The notes beneath the pieces were generated by a model. The model made no database searches and had not been told where the DNA came from. It saw nothing but the letters and a program-made list of their open reading frames with translations. A program made the translations under genes and the position numbers. Positions 61,389 to 64,000 of a DNA stretch of 64,000 nt are shown here, one piece after another (the first letter of the stretch is position 1; the number at the start of each line of letters is the position of its first letter). Source of the stretch: Curtobacterium sp. MCSS17_007 (GTDB lineage: Bacteria; Actinomycetota; Actinomycetes; Actinomycetales; Microbacteriaceae); contig NZ_CP126257.1 in the NCBI RefSeq assembly GCF_003234175.2, forward strand, positions 992,001 through 1,056,000, read 5' to 3'.

Positions 61389-62062
61389 GCCCCGAGCAGG
61401 TCGAGCCGGTAGCCGCGGCCCCGGACCGTGGCGATCGCGACGGTCGCCTCGTGCGACGTGAGCTTCTTGCGGAGGTACGAGATGTACTGCTCGACGACGT
61501 TCGGGTCGACGTGCTGCGAGCCGTCCCAGACCTCCTCGAGGATCTTCGGACGGTCGACGACGGTGCCGACCGAGCGTGCGAGCAGACGGAGCAGTGCGAA
61601 CTCGGTCGGGCTGACCGCCACGCGCTGGCCCTTGATCGAGACGCGGCGTGCCTCGGAGTCGATGGCCACGTCGCCGACCTCGATCGTGCGCTGACCGGCG
61701 GCGGACTCGCGCCGACCGAGCGCGCGCAGACGTGCGGTCAGCTCGGCGAAGGCGAACGGCTTGGTCAGGTAGTCGTCGGCACCGGCGTCGAGGCCGAACA
61801 CCCGGTCGTCCACGGCGTCGCGTGCCGTGACGAGCAGGATGCGGACCGGGTCCTCGCGCTCGCGGATGCGACGGGCGAGCTCGAAGCCCGACATCCCCGG
61901 CATCATCACGTCGACCACGGCCAGGTCGAAGGCCTGGTCGCCGAGGGCGATGAGCGCCTCGACCCCGTTCTCGACCGCGGTGACGCGGTACCCCTCTGCT
62001 GCGAGTCCACGCTCCATGAGCGCACGCATCTCGTCGTCGTCCTCGACCACCAACAGGCGCAT
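61385..62062 (-). CDS. Response regulator, OmpR/PhoB family
   Basis: A 225-aa regulator. Receiver domain with acidic EDDDE, phospho-acceptor D51 (VVDVMMPG), and K in LTKPFAF; winged-helix DNA-binding domain with SPTEFALLRLLARSVGTVVDR and RGRGYRLDLLG. Partner of the downstream kinase. DNA targets not visible. Confidence 0.95.
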   Translation of the reverse strand: MRLLVVEDDDEMRALMERGLAAEGYRVTAVENGVEALIALGDQAFDLAVVDVMMPGMSGFELARRIREREDPVRILLVTARDAVDDRVFGLDAGADDYLTKPFAFAELTARLRALGRRESAAGQRTIEVGDVAIDSEARRVSIKGQRVAVSPTEFALLRLLARSVGTVVDRPKILEEVWDGSQHVDPNVVEQYISYLRKKLTSHEATVAIATVRGRGYRLDLLGA

Positions 62063-62317
62063 GATCGACCTCCTCGGAGCCCATCGTGGCAGGGATCGCC
62101 CGTCGGGGGCACGATCCCGCTCGGAACTCGCTGAACCTCGTCACAGCGACCTCTCGGCGGGCTGGCACGACTGCTCGGCGGGGCGGATCGGTCGACGTCG
62201 CCCGGAGAGGGGTAGGACGACCTGTCCCGCGGAGGGGGGTATGGGTACCGAGGGGTGCTCGTTGCTAGGCTCCGCACCGGACGAGGCGTACCCGACGCAG
62301 CGTCCGTAGGGGGCACC

Positions 62318-62674
62318 ATGCAGGACCAGTCAGAACCGTCCGTCCACCCGGCCATCGCCCGGTTGCACGCCGAACTCGACGCGGCACGTCGTGGCATCGA
62401 CGTGCTCGCCGACCTGGAGGACGCCCGTCGGGACCGTGTCGTCGCCGAGTTGCTCAGCGCCGTCCCCGACGTCGCGAGCCGGGCTGCGCACGAAGCCGGA
62501 GCCGACGGCGTCGTCGCGACCATCCAGGGGTTCGCGGACGCGGCTGGTGACCACGGGGATCCGGCGACCGCGCTGTGGGACCGCATCGTGCTCACCGCGG
62601 TCGAGGCGGCGGCCGCCGTCGAGCCCGGTGGAGTGGACCGTACGACGAGCCGCGAGCGCGCCGCCACCGGCTGA
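62318..62674 (+). CDS. Small acidic hypothetical protein (118 aa)
   Basis: A 118-aa soluble helical protein: HPAIARLHAELDAARRGIDVL, DLEDARRDRVVAELLSAVPDV. Start ATG 62318 follows TAGGGGG; an earlier in-frame TTG-type start at 62255 is possible but would lie upstream of a TAGGCT -10 near 62266. It is divergent from the OmpR-type regulator. No family recognised. Confidence 0.6.
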   Translation: MQDQSEPSVHPAIARLHAELDAARRGIDVLADLEDARRDRVVAELLSAVPDVASRAAHEAGADGVVATIQGFADAAGDHGDPATALWDRIVLTAVEAAAAVEPGGVDRTTSRERAATG

Positions 62675-62681
62675 CGGCAGG

Positions 62682-63758
62682 TCAGTCGTCCTCGCCGAGC
62701 AGCTCCTCGCGCACGCGTCGGATGTCCTCGAGCAGCGCGCCGATGAGCACCCAGTGCCGTGAGTTCGGTCGGACCACCTCGAGCGGCGCCGTCAGCGCCG
62801 GTTCCGGCGACCCGGCGTCGTCCGCCGCGGCGCCGGTGATGCCGTCGCTCTCGGAGTGGTGGAGCCGGGTCGCCTCGACCCGCGCGCTCAGGGCACGGAC
62901 GTCCGCGCCGATCCGTGCGACCTCGGTCGCGATGCTGCCCACCACCGGGTCCGCCCGCAGGTCGGGCGCCGTGTTGTCCCGGATCGCCCGCGTCATGCCG
63001 GTCACGCGGGTCACGAGCACACGCAGGTGCTCGGCGATCGCGGTGTCCCGCTCCAGGATCGTCCGGTGCCGCCCGCCCCGCGGGTTCATCGTCAGCGATT
63101 CACCCGCCGCCGTGAGCGATGCCTCGGCACGGGCGTGCTGCTGACGGAGTGCCCGAGCCTGCAGGAGTGCCTGGTGCCAGCGGTCGGCATCCCACCCTTC
63201 GGTCAGCCCGATCGCGATCCGCTCGAAGGCCGCGGCGGTGTCGCGGGCGAGCCGGGCGACCGCCAGGTGGGCCGGTTCGAGGAGCACGGGCGGCACGATG
63301 ACGGCGTTCACCGCGAGCGCGACGACCGCGCCGACGACGGTCTCGAGGATCCGGTCGGCCGAGTAGTTCGGCGTCACCACCCCGGCGGTGAGCACGAGCA
63401 TCCCGCTGATGCCGACCTGCGTCGCCGAGGTCGGGGTGAGTCGGAGCGCCCAGCTCAGCAGGATCGCCAGGACGATGACGACGAGCACGACCCACACGGC
63501 GTCGCCGAGGAGCAGGTGGAACGCGGTCGCCAGCACCACTCCGAGCACCACACCGGCGCTGCGCTCCAGGCCCTTCACGAAGGACTGGTTGATGCTCGGC
63601 TGCACCACGAGCAGCGCGGCGATCGCGGCGAAGGTGGGGAACGGGCCGTCGATGAGCAGGCGGCACAGCAGGACGGCGGCGACCACCGCGACCGCGGTCT
63701 TCACGACCTGCAGGAACGGTGTGCGGCTCGAACTGCGGAGGCGTGCGACCGGGTTCAC
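62682..63758 (-). CDS. FUSC-type aromatic acid/efflux membrane protein
   Basis: About 358 aa. Six helices in the N-terminal half (VVKTAVAVVAAVLLCRLLIDGPFP, PSINQSFVKGLERSAGVVLG), typical of the FUSC/ArAE group, then a long soluble helical C-terminus. Possible starts are GTG 63758, 63767 or 63776; none has a ribosome binding site, so the start is tentative. It may export aromatic acids, or simply be a membrane protein of unknown role. Convergent with the small gene at 62318. Confidence 0.75.
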   Translation of the reverse strand: MNPVARLRSSSRTPFLQVVKTAVAVVAAVLLCRLLIDGPFPTFAAIAALLVVQPSINQSFVKGLERSAGVVLGVVLATAFHLLLGDAVWVVLVVIVLAILLSWALRLTPTSATQVGISGMLVLTAGVVTPNYSADRILETVVGAVVALAVNAVIVPPVLLEPAHLAVARLARDTAAAFERIAIGLTEGWDADRWHQALLQARALRQQHARAEASLTAAGESLTMNPRGGRHRTILERDTAIAEHLRVLVTRVTGMTRAIRDNTAPDLRADPVVGSIATEVARIGADVRALSARVEATRLHHSESDGITGAAADDAGSPEPALTAPLEVVRPNSRHWVLIGALLEDIRRVREELLGEDD

Positions 63759-63838
63759 GACGACCACGGTAGCCACGAGCCGCACGCCGAGCCGTGCACG
63801 TTGGCGACGAAACGGCCCCGGCACGGTTGACTGTTCCC

Positions 63839-64000
63839 GTGTGGCCGAACCACGAGCGCGTCATCCCGCAGGCCTTCGCCGGCTCCGGGACCTCCGTCGT
63901 GGCCGCACGCGCCCACTCGGTCGAGCCGTCGGGCAACGGGTACCTGTACGGCTACGAGGTCGACACCGTCGACCGGGCCGGGCAGCGCGCCACCGTCCTG
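63839..64000 (+). CDS. Unidentified protein, cut by the right edge
   Basis: GTG 63839 opens VWPNHERVIPQAFAGSG, TSVVAARAHSVEPSGNGYLY, GYEVDTVDRAGQRATVL and stays open to the window end. The reading frame looks coding by composition (balanced residues, no high-Arg shadow pattern). TTGACT just upstream could be a -35. The family cannot be told from 54 residues. Confidence 0.55.
   Translation, partial: MWPNHERVIPQAFAGSGTSVVAARAHSVEPSGNGYLYGYEVDTVDRAGQRATVL

Noticed and set aside
62318..62674. Part of an OmpR-type operon
   Set aside because: It is on the opposite strand, with its own TAGGCT and ribosome binding site.

Overview
The window is high-GC DNA from an actinobacterium, most likely a member of the Microbacteriaceae (Curtobacterium-like). 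This rests on four things: the synteny (clpP1-clpP2-clpX, ileS-folC-DUF4233-ndk, rplU-rpmA-obg-proB-proA-nadD-rsfS), an actinobacterial ileS T-box leader, an ImuA'/ImuB/DnaE2 mutasome with mycobacterial-type SOS boxes, and frequent leaderless starts (TANNNT, then 6-7 nt, then ATG). No phage, IS element, CRISPR array or defence island was seen; this is core chromosome with scattered accessory genes and repeats. The genus is inferred from gene content, not from a database search.

Layout. 1-6 kb: a PaiB-like FMN-binding protein cut by the left edge, a serine hydrolase, a NarL-type two-component pair, an EamA exporter, and two small reverse-strand genes, one with a perfect SOS box in its promoter. 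6-9 kb: a polytopic membrane protein overlapping a GT2 glycosyltransferase. 9-10 kb: tRNA-Gly(TCC) followed by four tandem copies resembling its own 3' half, then tRNA-Pro(TGG). 10-16 kb: tig, clpP1, clpP2 and clpX, with a convergent copC-ycnI copper pair. 16-24 kb: M3 peptidase, TetR, a short conserved gene, valS and a ProP-like MFS transporter. 24-29 kb: a four-gene peptide/nickel-type ABC importer divergent from a TetR. 29.5-30.5 kb: a cation diffusion facilitator broken by a frameshift. 30.5-38 kb: T-box, ileS, folC, DUF4233, ndk, and a DsbA-like protein convergent with a VKOR protein. 38-46 kb: an RNase E/G-type ribonuclease, a membrane protein, DUF4031, rplU-rpmA-obg-proB. 46-51 kb: a 16-bp minisatellite, proA, a small membrane protein, nadD, a disordered single-TM protein, rsfS, tRNA-Ala(GGC). 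51-54 kb: aldose 1-epimerase-like gene and pabB. 53.6-59.7 kb: SOS-controlled imuA'-imuB-dnaE2. 59.8-64 kb: an OmpR-type two-component pair, a small protein, a FUSC-type membrane protein and a gene cut by the right edge.

How the parts work together. Tig and ClpXP form a folding/proteolysis group. The DsbA-like protein and VKOR are a likely extracytoplasmic disulfide pair. ImuA', ImuB and DnaE2 form an error-prone repair complex induced by DNA damage; the 104-aa gene at 5619-5933 has the same promoter design and may belong to the same response. ValS, IleS (tRNA-sensing T-box), RsfS, Obg, L21 and L27 serve translation. The most unusual features are the tRNA-Gly 3'-half array, the detached SOS gene, the CDF frameshift, and a recurring GGGAGGCRCGG hairpin arm found in several terminators and inside some coding regions.
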